From Leptospira ryugenii (GTDB taxonomy: Bacteria > Spirochaetota > Leptospiria > Leptospirales > Leptospiraceae): DNA of 64,000 nucleotides. Positions 35,105 through 44,271 of this stretch are shown one piece after another. The stretch covers positions 806,001-870,000 of the forward strand of contig NZ_BFBB01000008.1 in NCBI RefSeq assembly GCF_003114855.1, in the 5' to 3' direction. The translations under genes were made by a program, and so were the position numbers. Each line of letters opens with the position of its first letter. The stretch's first letter is position 1. The notes below the pieces were generated by a model, which was not told the DNA's origin, did not search any database, and saw nothing but the letters and a program-made list of their open reading frames with translations.

Positions 35105-36271
35105 ATGTCCTCACAACAAAATTTTATTTTCACTTCTGAATCCGTTTCTGAAGGACACCCAGACAAAGTTTGTGACCAGGTCTCAGACGCCATCCTAGAT
35201 GCATTCTTAGCACAAGACCCAAAATCGCGTGTCGCATGCGAAACTTTGGTAACCACCAATTTAGTGGTCATTGCTGGTGAAATTACGAGCAAAGGAAAAG
35301 TCGACACTTCTGAAGTCGCTCGGGAAGTCATCCGCAAGATCGGATACAATGACATCAATATGTACTTTGATGCTGACTATGCTGTGGTATCTTCCCATGT
35401 CCATGCGCAATCACCTGACATTGCGCAAGGTGTGAATGAAGGTGAAGGTCTTTTTAAAGAACAAGGCGCAGGAGACCAAGGATTGATGTTTGGTTTTGCG
35501 ATCAATGATACTCCAGAATTAATGCCGGCTCCTATCTATTACTCTCACAAATTGTTGGAACTTCTTTCCGAACTCAGACATTCGGGCAAACTGGCTTGGC
35601 TAAGACCAGATTCAAAATCTCAGGTAACCTTTCTGTATGAAAATGGGAAACCTACAAAAGTGGACACAGTAGTTATTTCAACCCAACATAGCCCAGGCGT
35701 GAGCCATAAAGACATTGAACAGGCAGTGATTGAAGAATGCGTTAAAAAGGTCATCCCTCCTCAGTTTTTACAAAACCCGCGCTATTTCATCAACCCAACT
35801 GGCAAATTTGAAATCGGTGGGCCACATGGTGATACTGGACTCACAGGAAGAAAGATCATTGTTGATACCTACGGTGGAATGGGACGCCATGGTGGTGGTG
35901 CCTTCTCTGGTAAAGATCCATCCAAAGTGGATAGATCAGCAGCCTATATCGGACGTTATATTGCTAAAAACGTTGTGGCAGCTGGCCTTGCTCATAAGTG
36001 TGAAGTCCAACTTGCCTACGCGATTGGTGTCGCAGAACCAGTGTCGGTGTTAGTTGATACTTTTGGTACCAATACAATTCCAGAGGCTGAAATCGAAAAA
36101 CGAGTCAAAGCGAACTTCAAGCTGACTCCGAAAGGAATTGTTGAATCATTAGATTTGTTGGGTAAAGGCAGAAGATACCAAGACACTGCTGCGTATGGAC
36201 ATTTCGGAAGAACTGGTTCTACCTTTACTTGGGAAAAGACCGATAAAGCGGAAGCACTCAAAAAAGGATAA
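35105..36271 (+). CDS. metK: S-adenosylmethionine synthetase
   Basis: The 388-residue product is full-length Met[24 protein letters not shown] at the N-terminus (ATP/metal site), [19 protein letters not shown] (the central signature), [21 protein letters not shown] and the C-terminal [19 protein letters not shown]. It makes SAM from methionine and ATP in the cytoplasm. AAGG lies ten bases before the ATG. The half-transketolase gene follows after two bases, suggesting co-transcription with metabolism rather than with methylation genes. The product is expected to be a homotetramer. Confidence 0.97.
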   Translation: MSSQQNFIFTSESVSEGHPDKVCDQVSDAILDAFLAQDPKSRVACETLVTTNLVVIAGEITSKGKVDTSEVAREVIRKIGYNDINMYFDADYAVVSSHVHAQSPDIAQGVNEGEGLFKEQGAGDQGLMFGFAINDTPELMPAPIYYSHKLLELLSELRHSGKLAWLRPDSKSQVTFLYENGKPTKVDTVVISTQHSPGVSHKDIEQAVIEECVKKVIPPQFLQNPRYFINPTGKFEIGGPHGDTGLTGRKIIVDTYGGMGRHGGGAFSGKDPSKVDRSAAYIGRYIAKNVVAAGLAHKCEVQLAYAIGVAEPVSVLVDTFGTNTIPEAEIEKRVKANFKLTPKGIVESLDLLGKGRRYQDTAAYGHFGRTGSTFTWEKTDKAEALKKG

Positions 36272-36273
36272 CA

Positions 36274-37239
36274 ATGGGAGCACCTAGCCAATCCACTGCA
36301 GACAAAAAAGCAACCAGAGATGCCTATGGCGAAGCTCTGGTTGAGTTAGGAGCCAAGCGAACCGATATAGTCGTGTTAGATGCAGATCTATCTGGCTCAA
36401 CAAAAACGGCGGACTTTAAAAAAAAGTTTCCTGATCGATTTTTTAATGTAGGGGTCGCAGAACAAAATTTAGTTGGTCATGCGGCAGGATTAGCTCTTTC
36501 TGGTTTTGTTCCATTTGCCTCCTCGTTTGCTATGTTCCTCTCTGGCAGAGCTTGGGAAGTGGTGCGAAACAGCGTCGTATACCCAAACTTAAATGTCAAA
36601 CTTGTAGCATCGCATGGTGGTATTACTGTGGGAGAGGATGGTGCATCCCACCAGTGTATTGAAGATTTTGCGATTATGCGTGTGATTCCCGAGATGACTG
36701 TGATCTGCCCTGCTGATTTCAATGAAACAAAACAAGTCATACATGCTATCGCAGATTATAAAGGGCCTGTCTACGTGCGAGTAGGCCGACCGGCCATCCC
36801 ACTCATTGAACGAGACAATTACCAATTCAAAATCGGTAAAGCTGAGGTTTTATCTGAAGGAAAGGATGTTTGTATCATCGCATGTGGAGTTATGGTATCG
36901 GAAGCGATGCTTGCAGTTCAATCCTTACAAGAAAAGGGAATTGCGGCAACCTTATTGAACATGGCTACCATCAAACCTCTTGATAAAGAAGCAATTTTAA
37001 AGTATGCTAAAGAATGTGGTGCTGTTGTTACCTGTGAAGAACACAACGTACTTGGAGGATTGGGTTCGGCTGTCTCTGAATTGTTATCAGAAGAGTATCC
37101 TGTCCCCGTCATCAAAGTTGGTATGAAAGACAGCTTCGGAAAATCAGGCACTTGGAGTGGTTTACTCGACTATTTTGGCCTCCGAGCAAAAAATATCGTT
37201 GAACACGCGGAAGTTGCCATCGCCAAAAAAAGAAAATAA
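36274..37239 (+). CDS. Transketolase family protein, C-terminal subunit
   Basis: The 321-residue product covers only the pyrimidine-binding and C-terminal domains of transketolase: [13 protein letters not shown], then [19 protein letters not shown] with the catalytic Glu of the TPP site, [36 protein letters not shown] and a C-terminal [11 protein letters not shown]...KPLD domain. Split transketolases pair this subunit with a separate PP-binding N-terminal subunit, normally encoded next door. No such gene lies in the window. Expected activity is two-carbon transfer in the pentose phosphate pathway, once assembled with its partner. A divergent homologue of the DXS/PDH-beta type is less likely, as motifs and length fit TktC. 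Confidence 0.85.
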   Translation: MGAPSQSTADKKATRDAYGEALVELGAKRTDIVVLDADLSGSTKTADFKKKFPDRFFNVGVAEQNLVGHAAGLALSGFVPFASSFAMFLSGRAWEVVRNSVVYPNLNVKLVASHGGITVGEDGASHQCIEDFAIMRVIPEMTVICPADFNETKQVIHAIADYKGPVYVRVGRPAIPLIERDNYQFKIGKAEVLSEGKDVCIIACGVMVSEAMLAVQSLQEKGIAATLLNMATIKPLDKEAILKYAKECGAVVTCEEHNVLGGLGSAVSELLSEEYPVPVIKVGMKDSFGKSGTWSGLLDYFGLRAKNIVEHAEVAIAKKRK

Positions 37240-37259
37240 TTTCTGAGAGGAAAGGGGCT

Positions 37260-37589
37260 ATGCTTGCGACGAATTCGAGTCAGCCCGGAGTACTAGAAGA
37301 AACAGAAGTTTTCGTAAAGCCCACTTTTAGTGGCCCTTGGAAAGTTGTCTTATGGGATGATGACCACCACACTTATGATTATGTGATCGAGATGCTCATG
37401 GACGTTTGCCAAATGAGCATCGAAAAAGCCTTTCAACATGCAATAGAAGTAGATACACTCAAACGAACCATTGTCTTCACTGGAGAATTGGAACATGCTG
37501 AGTTTATACATGAGCGCATCATTTCGTATGGCCCTGACCCTCGGATGACAAGCTCAAAAGGTTCTATGACAGCGACCTTGGAAAATTGA
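37260..37589 (+). CDS. clpS: ClpS-type adaptor of the ATP-dependent Clp protease
   Basis: The 109-residue product has a disordered N-terminus of about 20 residues and then the ClpS core: WKVVLWDDDHHTYDYVIEMLMDVCQMSIEKAFQHAIEVD, where DDDHHTYDYV is the N-degron pocket, and FTGELEHAEFIHERIISYG. ClpS delivers N-end-rule substrates to ClpA or ClpC. Neither is in the window. It follows the transketolase gene after 20 bases. Its stop abuts that of the convergent CBM48 gene exactly (37589/37590), leaving no room for a terminator between them. Confidence 0.88.
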   Translation: MLATNSSQPGVLEETEVFVKPTFSGPWKVVLWDDDHHTYDYVIEMLMDVCQMSIEKAFQHAIEVDTLKRTIVFTGELEHAEFIHERIISYGPDPRMTSSKGSMTATLEN

Positions 37590-38471
37590 TCACTCCTTTC
37601 TTTCCAATTCTGTGGAACGTGTAGGTACATAAATAGAAGAGACAGTTTCTGATGTATCTGTCTTTACATTAGAAATTGGATTATAAGTATCTAGCATATA
37701 TTCACCATCCACAATAAAACGGTAATGGTATTCTTGGTTGGGAAGAAGTTTTTTCTCCAATGAAAAAATACCATTTCTATCTTTTTTAAGAAAATCATTT
37801 TCCGGGTTCCAATCATTAAAGTCACCGACCAAACTGACTACCTCAGCATCCGGTTTGTAAATTTGAAACTTAACGGTGCGAAAGTCATATTCTTCTGACG
37901 CCGAATCTTCTAAAACCAGAGAATGGATTTGTCTATTTGTATCTTTACGATTTAGAACATAACGAGAGATAAACGATCCGGAGCCATCTTCTACTTTATC
38001 TAAATTTTCAGGATCAAAAGTCAGTATCCCGCCTACACGAAATTTATATTCATAAATGGGATCGTCTTCATATTGAGCTGTTATCATCTCTGGCTCTAAG
38101 ACATAGTAGTAGATACCAAATTGATTTCGTTTCATTGGCAAACATGTCCAGTTGCTAAAATTTCCACACAACTCAACGGAATCATCTCGAAGACCGTTGT
38201 AAGTAAAAAGTATGCCACGCTTTAACAATCGATTTGTTTTCAAATAAGATTCTACATCTAGATACCGAATGTACCTTGGGCTAATATTTTTTTTCAGACT
38301 TTCTAATTGCCAAAGGTAATATACGGTGTCTTGGTTCTCCTCTTCTTCTTGCATTTCCAATTGGTCAGAGGAGAAACCTCCAACCCAATCAAGTGTCTCC
38401 TGCCCGAGAAGACTCATGGATATGAAAAGGACCAATATAATGGGGAAAATCAATTTGGATCGGAACTTCAT
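37590..38471 (-). CDS. Secreted protein with two CBM48 / glycogen-binding-like domains
   Basis: The 293-residue product has a signal peptide (FPIILVLFISMSLLG, cleavage before QETLDW). Two immunoglobulin-like glycogen-binding domains follow: about residues 85-175 (LFTYNGLRDDSVELCGNFSNWTCLPMKRNQFGIYYYVLEP) and about 195-280 (VKFQIYKPDAEVVSLVGDFNDWNPENDFLKKDRNGIFSLEKKLLPNQEYHYRFIVDG). The GNFSNW and GDFNDW signatures match AMPK-beta/CBM48 domains. No catalytic domain is present, so it is a glucan-binding or assembly protein acting outside the cytoplasm, which is unusual for CBM48. It is divergent from the FlcA-like gene by 139 bases. Confidence 0.78.
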   Translation of the reverse strand: MKFRSKLIFPIILVLFISMSLLGQETLDWVGGFSSDQLEMQEEEENQDTVYYLWQLESLKKNISPRYIRYLDVESYLKTNRLLKRGILFTYNGLRDDSVELCGNFSNWTCLPMKRNQFGIYYYVLEPEMITAQYEDDPIYEYKFRVGGILTFDPENLDKVEDGSGSFISRYVLNRKDTNRQIHSLVLEDSASEEYDFRTVKFQIYKPDAEVVSLVGDFNDWNPENDFLKKDRNGIFSLEKKLLPNQEYHYRFIVDGEYMLDTYNPISNVKTDTSETVSSIYVPTRSTELERKE

Positions 38472-38579
38472 TTTCTTTCTTTTATAAGTTTCGGCAGTTC
38501 ACAAAAATCTCTCTGCACGGAAATTCTTTTGAAAATCGATCTGACATAATAAAAAAAATATCTTACAATTTTAACAAAG

Positions 38580-38587
38580 GCCGATAT
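38580..38587 (+). promoter_or_regulatory. Possible sigma-28-like -10 element upstream of the FlcA-like gene
   Basis: GCCGATAT matches seven of eight positions of the FliA -10 box (GCCGATAA). The expected TAAA fifteen bases upstream is absent, so this may be chance. Confidence 0.2.
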
Positions 38588-38610
38588 ATATGTAGGAAAC
38601 GCATACGTTC

Positions 38611-41600
38611 ATGGCCGAACCAAATGATAATTTCAGTCCAGAAGAAGTAGCCCAGATCGAAGGTCTACTTTCGGCTTTGAATAAAAATCCGCAAAGCTCC
38701 GAAGAACTCAACCCGATGGCAAAGGTTCTGCGAGAGAAATTGGGCTATGCCGAACCTATCCAAGTCCCTGAAGAAGGTGTTGAGTATGCCGAAGACGGCG
38801 ATTCGGATGCCTTTTCTGACCAAGCAGGGGATGATGATCCCTTTGCAGGCCTGGAAGCAGAAGATTCTGGACCACCACCTTTTCGCAATTTAGAAGCAGA
38901 AGACGATGACATCGATTTAGATGAACTTTTAGGCGAGGATAGCCCCAAACCTAAGACAAGCCCGCGCCAAGCAGAAGAAGAGGATTCCTTTGACTCCCCT
39001 CCCGTATCGGAGGATCCGGACTTAGCTGATTTTGGCCTGCCGGATGAACCATCTTCGGACCCAAATCTTGCCCAAACTCCTTCCGATGATCCCTTTGCCG
39101 ATTTAGGTGCCCCTACACCTAGTGGAGAGGAATCTTCGGATTCGGATCCATTCGCAGACTTTTCAAGCGAACCACCTGCCGCAAGCGAGGATTCGGACCC
39201 ATTTTCAGACTTTGATAGCCCCGCGCCCGTACCATCGGATGATCCCTTCGCCGACTCAGGCCTTGGGGCGAGTGCCGATGCGGGAGATCCTTTTGCGGGC
39301 CTTGGCGAAGACGTAGAACCTAGTGAGCCGAGCCCAAGCTTTGGAGATGATCCTTTTGCTAGTTTGGGAGAGGCAACCTCAGGGTCAGGAAGTACCTCAG
39401 GGGATGATCCGTTCGCAGATTTTGGTGCTGAGCCCACAGAGACACTTGGACAAGATCCATTTGCCGATTTAGATAGCCCTCCAAGCTCAGGCGGAGAAAC
39501 AGATCCTTTCGGTGACATGGGTGCCCCATCTGCCGATCCGTTTGGCGATGATCCATTTGCTTCCATGGAAGCACCTGAGGTCACACCAAGCACTAGTTCT
39601 GCGTTCGATAGCGAGTCATCCTTCGATGACTTGTCTTCTGGATTTGATGAACCTAGCGCCCCTAGCAGCTCTTCTTCCGACGAAGGTGGTTTTGAAGATC
39701 CGTTCGGTGATTTAGGCGTCGGGATGGAGCCTCCAAGTCTAGATGATGACCTCGGGTCTGGTGGCGGTTTTGATGACCTTGCTCCTTCTTTGGATGACAT
39801 ACCCGTATCCTCCATGGAGACAGCGGATGATTTTAACGTCAGTTCTGGAGGGATAGAGGATGATTTGGACTCTCTTGGAAAAGAGGATGAGCCAACTGAA
39901 GATTTAGACGCAAGCCTCTCCGATGAAGACTTGGCGATTATCCAAAGAGAATTGGTAAAATACCCACCAAAACTCCGAAGGACAATCACTGATACAATCG
40001 TAAACAATCGAGTTCCGGTCAAAAACCAAAAAGAAATCATTGAACTCATAAAAGCTCAGCAAAAGCCAGAAGATGTAGCTCAATACTTAAGCTCACTTTT
40101 AGGAGAAAGGGTAGAGCTAACAGATACTAGTGGACGATTTGCCGCTGATGGCGTACCTATCATTGCTAGCAAGGATGCCTATACAAAAGAGGGAGCTGCC
40201 AGACGAAGAGAGCTTATTCGTAAAACTTTTTTCACAGCAGCAGCAGCCATCTTTTTGGTCGTATCTCTGGTTTCCCTCTATCGATTTGTGTACATTCCTC
40301 GTATGGCCGGCGCACAATATGAGTTAGGTCTTGAGCAACTAGAAGAATACCGAAAAGAAACAGATGTGCAGGCCAAAAAAAAGCTACTGGCAGATGCAGA
40401 ATCGTACTTCAATAAAGGTGAAGATATTGAACCTTTTAGCTTAAAATATTTAAATAAATACTGTGATGCCTATACAAAAATAGGTCAGTATGATAAGGCC
40501 TTTGAGAAATGCTTTGGAAAGGTAGAGCCAGATTTTGGTTTGGAACCTGCGGACACACAGCATGTACGCTCATGGTCCAAACGGAAAGAAGTTCCTAACA
40601 TCAGTCTTGCTAACAAATCAGAATGGAATGACGCGGGAGTCTCTCATGCAGGTAAATTACCTTTACCTGGTCTTGGGTTTAGTTTGGTTTCCCAAGATAA
40701 AGTCCCAAGAAAAGTAATAAAAGCTGGGGCTTATATAGCTTCTCGATTGAAATACAATATCCACGATCCTGATACATATTTAGCGCTTGGCCGATTCCAC
40801 TCCTTCAATAGGAAAGATTTTATCGAGATACCACCAGGTTCGACACAAAAGGATTATAAGAACGATATCCTAGCAATCGAATATTTTAAACGAGTCTTTA
40901 CTGATGCTGGTAAACCTGACAGTATCGAAGCTACCGCGGGCATAGCAAAAATTTACTATAACAAAAGGGAATTCGGGACAGCAGTTAAATATTACAATGA
41001 TATCATTGAAAAGTTCCCTAAAGATCCCATCGGTCACGGTGGTATTCTATCTACTTACATTGAAATTTGGAAAGCTGAGAAAAACCCGCAGTATGTTTTG
41101 AACCATCATAGACAAGTACGCAATGCACTCGATATAGAAAGTGATCTTTCTTTGGCGGTACTCGCAAAATTGGCTTCATTTTACATTGCCTTGGACTCTG
41201 AGGATGTCAGGATTCGTTACAATATAAATCCCGAGGACCAAGTCTCGGGCATGGAAATCGATGACAATGTCGAATATTTACTTAATATTGCTTATGGTAA
41301 AGACTATGGGAACAAGTTTGCGGAAGGATATTACCAAAGGGCAATGTATTATTTTAAAATCAAAGAGGCAAGTCGCGCACTTAAACAATTAGAGTTGGCT
41401 GCTACTTATGATAATCGACATTATCTAGCTGTTCTTGCAATGGCAGAATACTATCTAAAAGTTCAAAACTATGAGCAAGCATCTGCACTTTTAAAAGAAG
41501 CGGAAAGTAGATTGGATGCACATAGACATGAGTTTGGTGAAAGAGAAGAAGACGAAACACTTTTGGAAGGTAAACCAGGCCGTATCGATTATAACTTTGG

Positions 41601-42303
41601 TAAAATTGCCTATTTGGAATCTGCGGGTATCAACAAATCAGATAATCTCCGAGACTTTCCAGGTAAAAAAATCTATCCTGAGAGAAGTTTGGGTAAACTC
41701 TCTGTAGAGGAAGCCGAAAGAAGAAAAGGTCTTCTGATTGCAAAAGAGAAATTTGAATCGGCACTCTCACCAGATAAAGGCTTGCAGAAGGATGAACAAT
41801 TGCTTAGAGAGGTGCACTTCTTTTTAGGCTGGATTGAGTACAACCAAAATGAATTTGCGCAAGCCCTGGATCATTGGTCCCAACTCCCAGAAGAAGATAT
41901 CTACAACAATCCGACAGTACTTCTAGGAAAAGGAAACTCATTCTATTACACAAGGCAGTACAACGCTGCTCTAGGAAATTATTTAAAGTTAACCGATGAT
42001 TATGAAGCAAAAGAAAAGGCTATTGGTCGTCTAGAGCCTGAAAATTCGGAACACCAAGAAATCTACCAAACTCTTACTGCACTTTATAACAATATAGGCG
42101 CGGTCTACGAAAAGAAACAAGATACTATCAATGCCCTAAAATACTATTGGAAATCTATGGAAACTGCAAGAAGGATTGGCATTGTTAGCGAAATCGCAAC
42201 GTCTAACAAAGATTTGGTCTTTGCTCGTGCTCGTTTGGAAAGAGAACCACTACTAGAAGACTGGCTACCGCCTACTTTGGATCGACTGAAAGACTTACAA
42301 TAG
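38611..42303 (+). CDS. Large TPR membrane protein, candidate periplasmic-flagellar collar protein FlcA
   Basis: The 1230-residue product has: an N-terminal helix (about 8-45); an acidic disordered segment (about 50-430) containing thirteen DPF motifs, mostly DPFA(D/S/G); a conserved helical domain (about 440-505, DLAIIQRELVKYPPKLRRTITDTIVNN); one TM helix (about 540-562, FFTAAAAIFLVVSLVSLYRFVYIP); and TPR repeats to the C-terminus (about 570-1225, for example AVKYYNDIIEKFPKDPIGHGGILSTYIE). This order places the acidic region in the cytoplasm and TPRs in the periplasm, as described for the spirochaete collar protein FlcA (BB0326 in Borrelia). The assignment is inference from architecture; the acidic region is longer than I expect. 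It is divergent from the CBM48 gene. Confidence 0.6.
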   Translation: MAEPNDNFSPEEVAQIEGLLSALNKNPQSSEELNPMAKVLREKLGYAEPIQVPEEGVEYAEDGDSDAFSDQAGDDDPFAGLEAEDSGPPPFRNLEAEDDDIDLDELLGEDSPKPKTSPRQAEEEDSFDSPPVSEDPDLADFGLPDEPSSDPNLAQTPSDDPFADLGAPTPSGEESSDSDPFADFSSEPPAASEDSDPFSDFDSPAPVPSDDPFADSGLGASADAGDPFAGLGEDVEPSEPSPSFGDDPFASLGEATSGSGSTSGDDPFADFGAEPTETLGQDPFADLDSPPSSGGETDPFGDMGAPSADPFGDDPFASMEAPEVTPSTSSAFDSESSFDDLSSGFDEPSAPSSSSSDEGGFEDPFGDLGVGMEPPSLDDDLGSGGGFDDLAPSLDDIPVSSMETADDFNVSSGGIEDDLDSLGKEDEPTEDLDASLSDEDLAIIQRELVKYPPKLRRTITDTIVNNRVPVKNQKEIIELIKAQQKPEDVAQYLSSLLGERVELTDTSGRFAADGVPIIASKDAYTKEGAARRRELIRKTFFTAAAAIFLVVSLVSLYRFVYIPRMAGAQYELGLEQLEEYRKETDVQAKKKLLADAESYFNKGEDIEPFSLKYLNKYCDAYTKIGQYDKAFEKCFGKVEPDFGLEPADTQHVRSWSKRKEVPNISLANKSEWNDAGVSHAGKLPLPGLGFSLVSQDKVPRKVIKAGAYIASRLKYNIHDPDTYLALGRFHSFNRKDFIEIPPGSTQKDYKNDILAIEYFKRVFTDAGKPDSIEATAGIAKIYYNKREFGTAVKYYNDIIEKFPKDPIGHGGILSTYIEIWKAEKNPQYVLNHHRQVRNALDIESDLSLAVLAKLASFYIALDSEDVRIRYNINPEDQVSGMEIDDNVEYLLNIAYGKDYGNKFAEGYYQRAMYYFKIKEASRALKQLELAATYDNRHYLAVLAMAEYYLKVQNYEQASALLKEAESRLDAHRHEFGEREEDETLLEGKPGRIDYNFGKIAYLESAGINKSDNLRDFPGKKIYPERSLGKLSVEEAERRKGLLIAKEKFESALSPDKGLQKDEQLLREVHFFLGWIEYNQNEFAQALDHWSQLPEEDIYNNPTVLLGKGNSFYYTRQYNAALGNYLKLTDDYEAKEKAIGRLEPENSEHQEIYQTLTALYNNIGAVYEKKQDTINALKYYWKSMETARRIGIVSEIATSNKDLVFARARLEREPLLEDWLPPTLDRLKDLQ
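38836..39702 (+). repeat. Thirteen imperfect DPF(A/G/S) motifs in coding sequence
   Basis: Repeated D/S/G-DPF-A-(D/S/G)-(F/L/M) units spaced 12-30 residues apart, separated by Ser/Pro/Gly/Asp-rich linkers. The density of acidic residues is extreme compared with the rest of the gene. Confidence 0.65.
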
Positions 42304-42308
42304 TAGGT

Positions 42309-43127
42309 TTATTTATTTCGATTTTTAAATCTTTCGATTAAACCTAAAATGATAAAGTAGAAAGTTTCCCATATCCTACGAATGCGATAGGGACGAGAGA
42401 TAATTCTCCATAACCAAGCAAGTCCTCTCGCCTTAAAATATTCGGGTGCTTTTTTATCGGCACCAGATAGCATATCTAAGGCGCCACCTACACCAACCAC
42501 AAGAGCCTTACCAAAAAACCCAGTATTGTTTTCTATCCAAATCTCTTGGGCAGGAAAGTCCATTGCTAGAAAGATAATGTCGGGGCTAGTTTTACGTATG
42601 GCTTCTTTTACACGCATCTCTCTCTGTCGGTCTAAGTGGCCCGCTTGGCGACCTACAATGCGTACTTTGGGAAAATGACGAGTCAGATTGAAATAGACCT
42701 TTTCAATGATGTCATCTTTGGAGCCGAAGATAAAGATTGTGAACTCCTTCAACTCTGCTAATCGGATCAAATCCATCATCACGGCTATAGGAGGAATTCT
42801 GTCTTTGAGTCTGCCCCCACTCATCCAATTGATGCCAGCCCCTTCTACTAAAATGGTGCCTGCTTTTTGGGTGATGCGATGGAGAGGTTTTCCAGGCCTC
42901 ATTCTCATCAATTTGATAGGATCTAGGAAGAGAACATAGTGCATCGCTTCCTTCTTTTCCAAAATGCGAAATAACTTAGCTATGGACTCATCAATAGTGA
43001 CATTGTCCACAGGAACACCAAGGATACTTAAAGTAGTTAACTTTTGGACGTCTATGTTCTGGTATTCTAGGAGGATATCTCTCTCTTCTTTAGAAGAATT
43101 GTGAACGATTTCACTGGGTTGCTTCAT
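42309..43127 (-). CDS. WecG/TagA/CpsF-family glycosyltransferase (GT26)
   Basis: The 272-residue product carries the family core: [18 protein letters not shown], the [13 protein letters not shown] strand, [75 protein letters not shown], and the signature [37 protein letters not shown]. These enzymes move ManNAc(A) or glucose-type sugars onto lipid-linked intermediates, as in enterobacterial common antigen or teichoic acid. It is probably involved in LPS or exopolysaccharide synthesis at the inner membrane. It is isolated from other surface-polysaccharide genes, and convergent with the FlcA-like gene with a five-base gap. Confidence 0.88.
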   Translation of the reverse strand: MKQPSEIVHNSSKEERDILLEYQNIDVQKLTTLSILGVPVDNVTIDESIAKLFRILEKKEAMHYVLFLDPIKLMRMRPGKPLHRITQKAGTILVEGAGINWMSGGRLKDRIPPIAVMMDLIRLAELKEFTIFIFGSKDDIIEKVYFNLTRHFPKVRIVGRQAGHLDRQREMRVKEAIRKTSPDIIFLAMDFPAQEIWIENNTGFFGKALVVGVGGALDMLSGADKKAPEYFKARGLAWLWRIISRPYRIRRIWETFYFIILGLIERFKNRNK

Positions 43128-43252
43128 CTGTTTCGTGATTCCTAATGTATCCTATGCAAAAGTCTTCCCATTACGACTTCTCCTGTCGCCTCTAAATTTT
43201 CCTAGAGACATATTTTTTCACTTGGATTTTTAAATGTGGTAGGGAGCATCAA

Positions 43253-44257
43253 ATGAAAATGTATCTCAAATTGCCACTATTCTTGAGTTTCTTCTTTTGT
43301 TTCGTACATGCAAGTTATGCGGAAGCCATAGATATCTTCGGAACCCTTAAAAATGGAACTACGAATTCACTAGGAAATGCAGACTCAATTAAATTGATCG
43401 CTCTCCAAGGCGCGATGCTTCCGATTGCAGATCTTGGACCTCAGAAAGGAAGTTTTCGATTCTCTGGTGTAGATGTTCCCGAGGGAGCTCCCCTCTTAGT
43501 GCAGGTAACGTATAAGGGAGTCAACTATAACAAAATGATCCCCCCTACACCTGCCTTTCGGTCGCAAAACCAAGAGGTGGTTGTGTATGAAACCACTGAA
43601 TCCAAGGAAAAGGTTAGCATTAAAAGTTTAATGCAAGTTATTCGTGAAAAGAAAGGAATCAGGATTTTCAAACTTTTTTTGATCGATAACCAATCCAATC
43701 CCAAACGATCTTATTACTCAAAAGAAAATCCAATTGAGTTCTTTGTGCCCAAACAAAGTACAGAAAGCTATGCACAAGTCCAACAGCCTGGTTCCCGGAT
43801 GGCCATTCCATTGAACATGCCAGAGGGAAAAAATGGAGGAAAATTGTTCGATAGAGCAGCATTGCCTGGGATATCTGAATTACAAGTTTCGTACTTTTTT
43901 CCTGGCGAACAAGATGTACTCGAAGAAAAATTATTGGCGGAAGGCCAAGGTGGATCATATCCTATCTTTTTAAAACCAGCAGACATGCAAATGGAAGTGG
44001 TAGATGGTGGCACATTGGTAAAGTTAGATAAAGAAATTCCTGCAGGATTGTCAGCAGTCGCAATCACAGCAAATTCAGACACAAACACCTTTCATTTTCG
44101 ATTAAAGGGTGGTAAGCCCGTACCAACTGCACTAAATGGCAATCCAGAAATCCAAAATGGTACTATCTTAACAACTTGGGATACCTCTTTATTCGCTGTG
44201 ATAGGTTTTATAGCTCTACTCTTCACTCTTTCATTTTTGTTTGTCTATAGAAAATAA
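43253..44257 (+). CDS. Secreted protein with C-terminal membrane anchor
   Basis: The 334-residue product has a signal peptide (LPLFLSFFFCFVHASYA, cleavage before EAIDIF), a long beta-rich exoplasmic region and a single C-terminal TM helix (TSLFAVIGFIALLFTLSFLFVYRK), so it is a type I membrane protein. The start of the mature part (DIFGTLKNGTTNSLGNADSIKLIALQGAMLPIADLG) recalls carboxypeptidase-regulatory-like repeats, though I cannot fix a family. GGGAG lies nine bases before the ATG. The MFS transporter gene follows after 14 bases and mtnC overlaps that in turn, so all three are likely one operon. Confidence 0.6.
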   Translation: MKMYLKLPLFLSFFFCFVHASYAEAIDIFGTLKNGTTNSLGNADSIKLIALQGAMLPIADLGPQKGSFRFSGVDVPEGAPLLVQVTYKGVNYNKMIPPTPAFRSQNQEVVVYETTESKEKVSIKSLMQVIREKKGIRIFKLFLIDNQSNPKRSYYSKENPIEFFVPKQSTESYAQVQQPGSRMAIPLNMPEGKNGGKLFDRAALPGISELQVSYFFPGEQDVLEEKLLAEGQGGSYPIFLKPADMQMEVVDGGTLVKLDKEIPAGLSAVAITANSDTNTFHFRLKGGKPVPTALNGNPEIQNGTILTTWDTSLFAVIGFIALLFTLSFLFVYRK

Positions 44258-44271
44258 CTACAGGAAAGCCC

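Noticed and set aside
38745..40049. 434-residue open frame antisense to the FlcA-like gene
   Set aside because: It mirrors the Ser/Pro/Asp-rich repeat region and consists of Ser/Gly/Lys low complexity with no domain; the sense strand has clear domains and TM helix.
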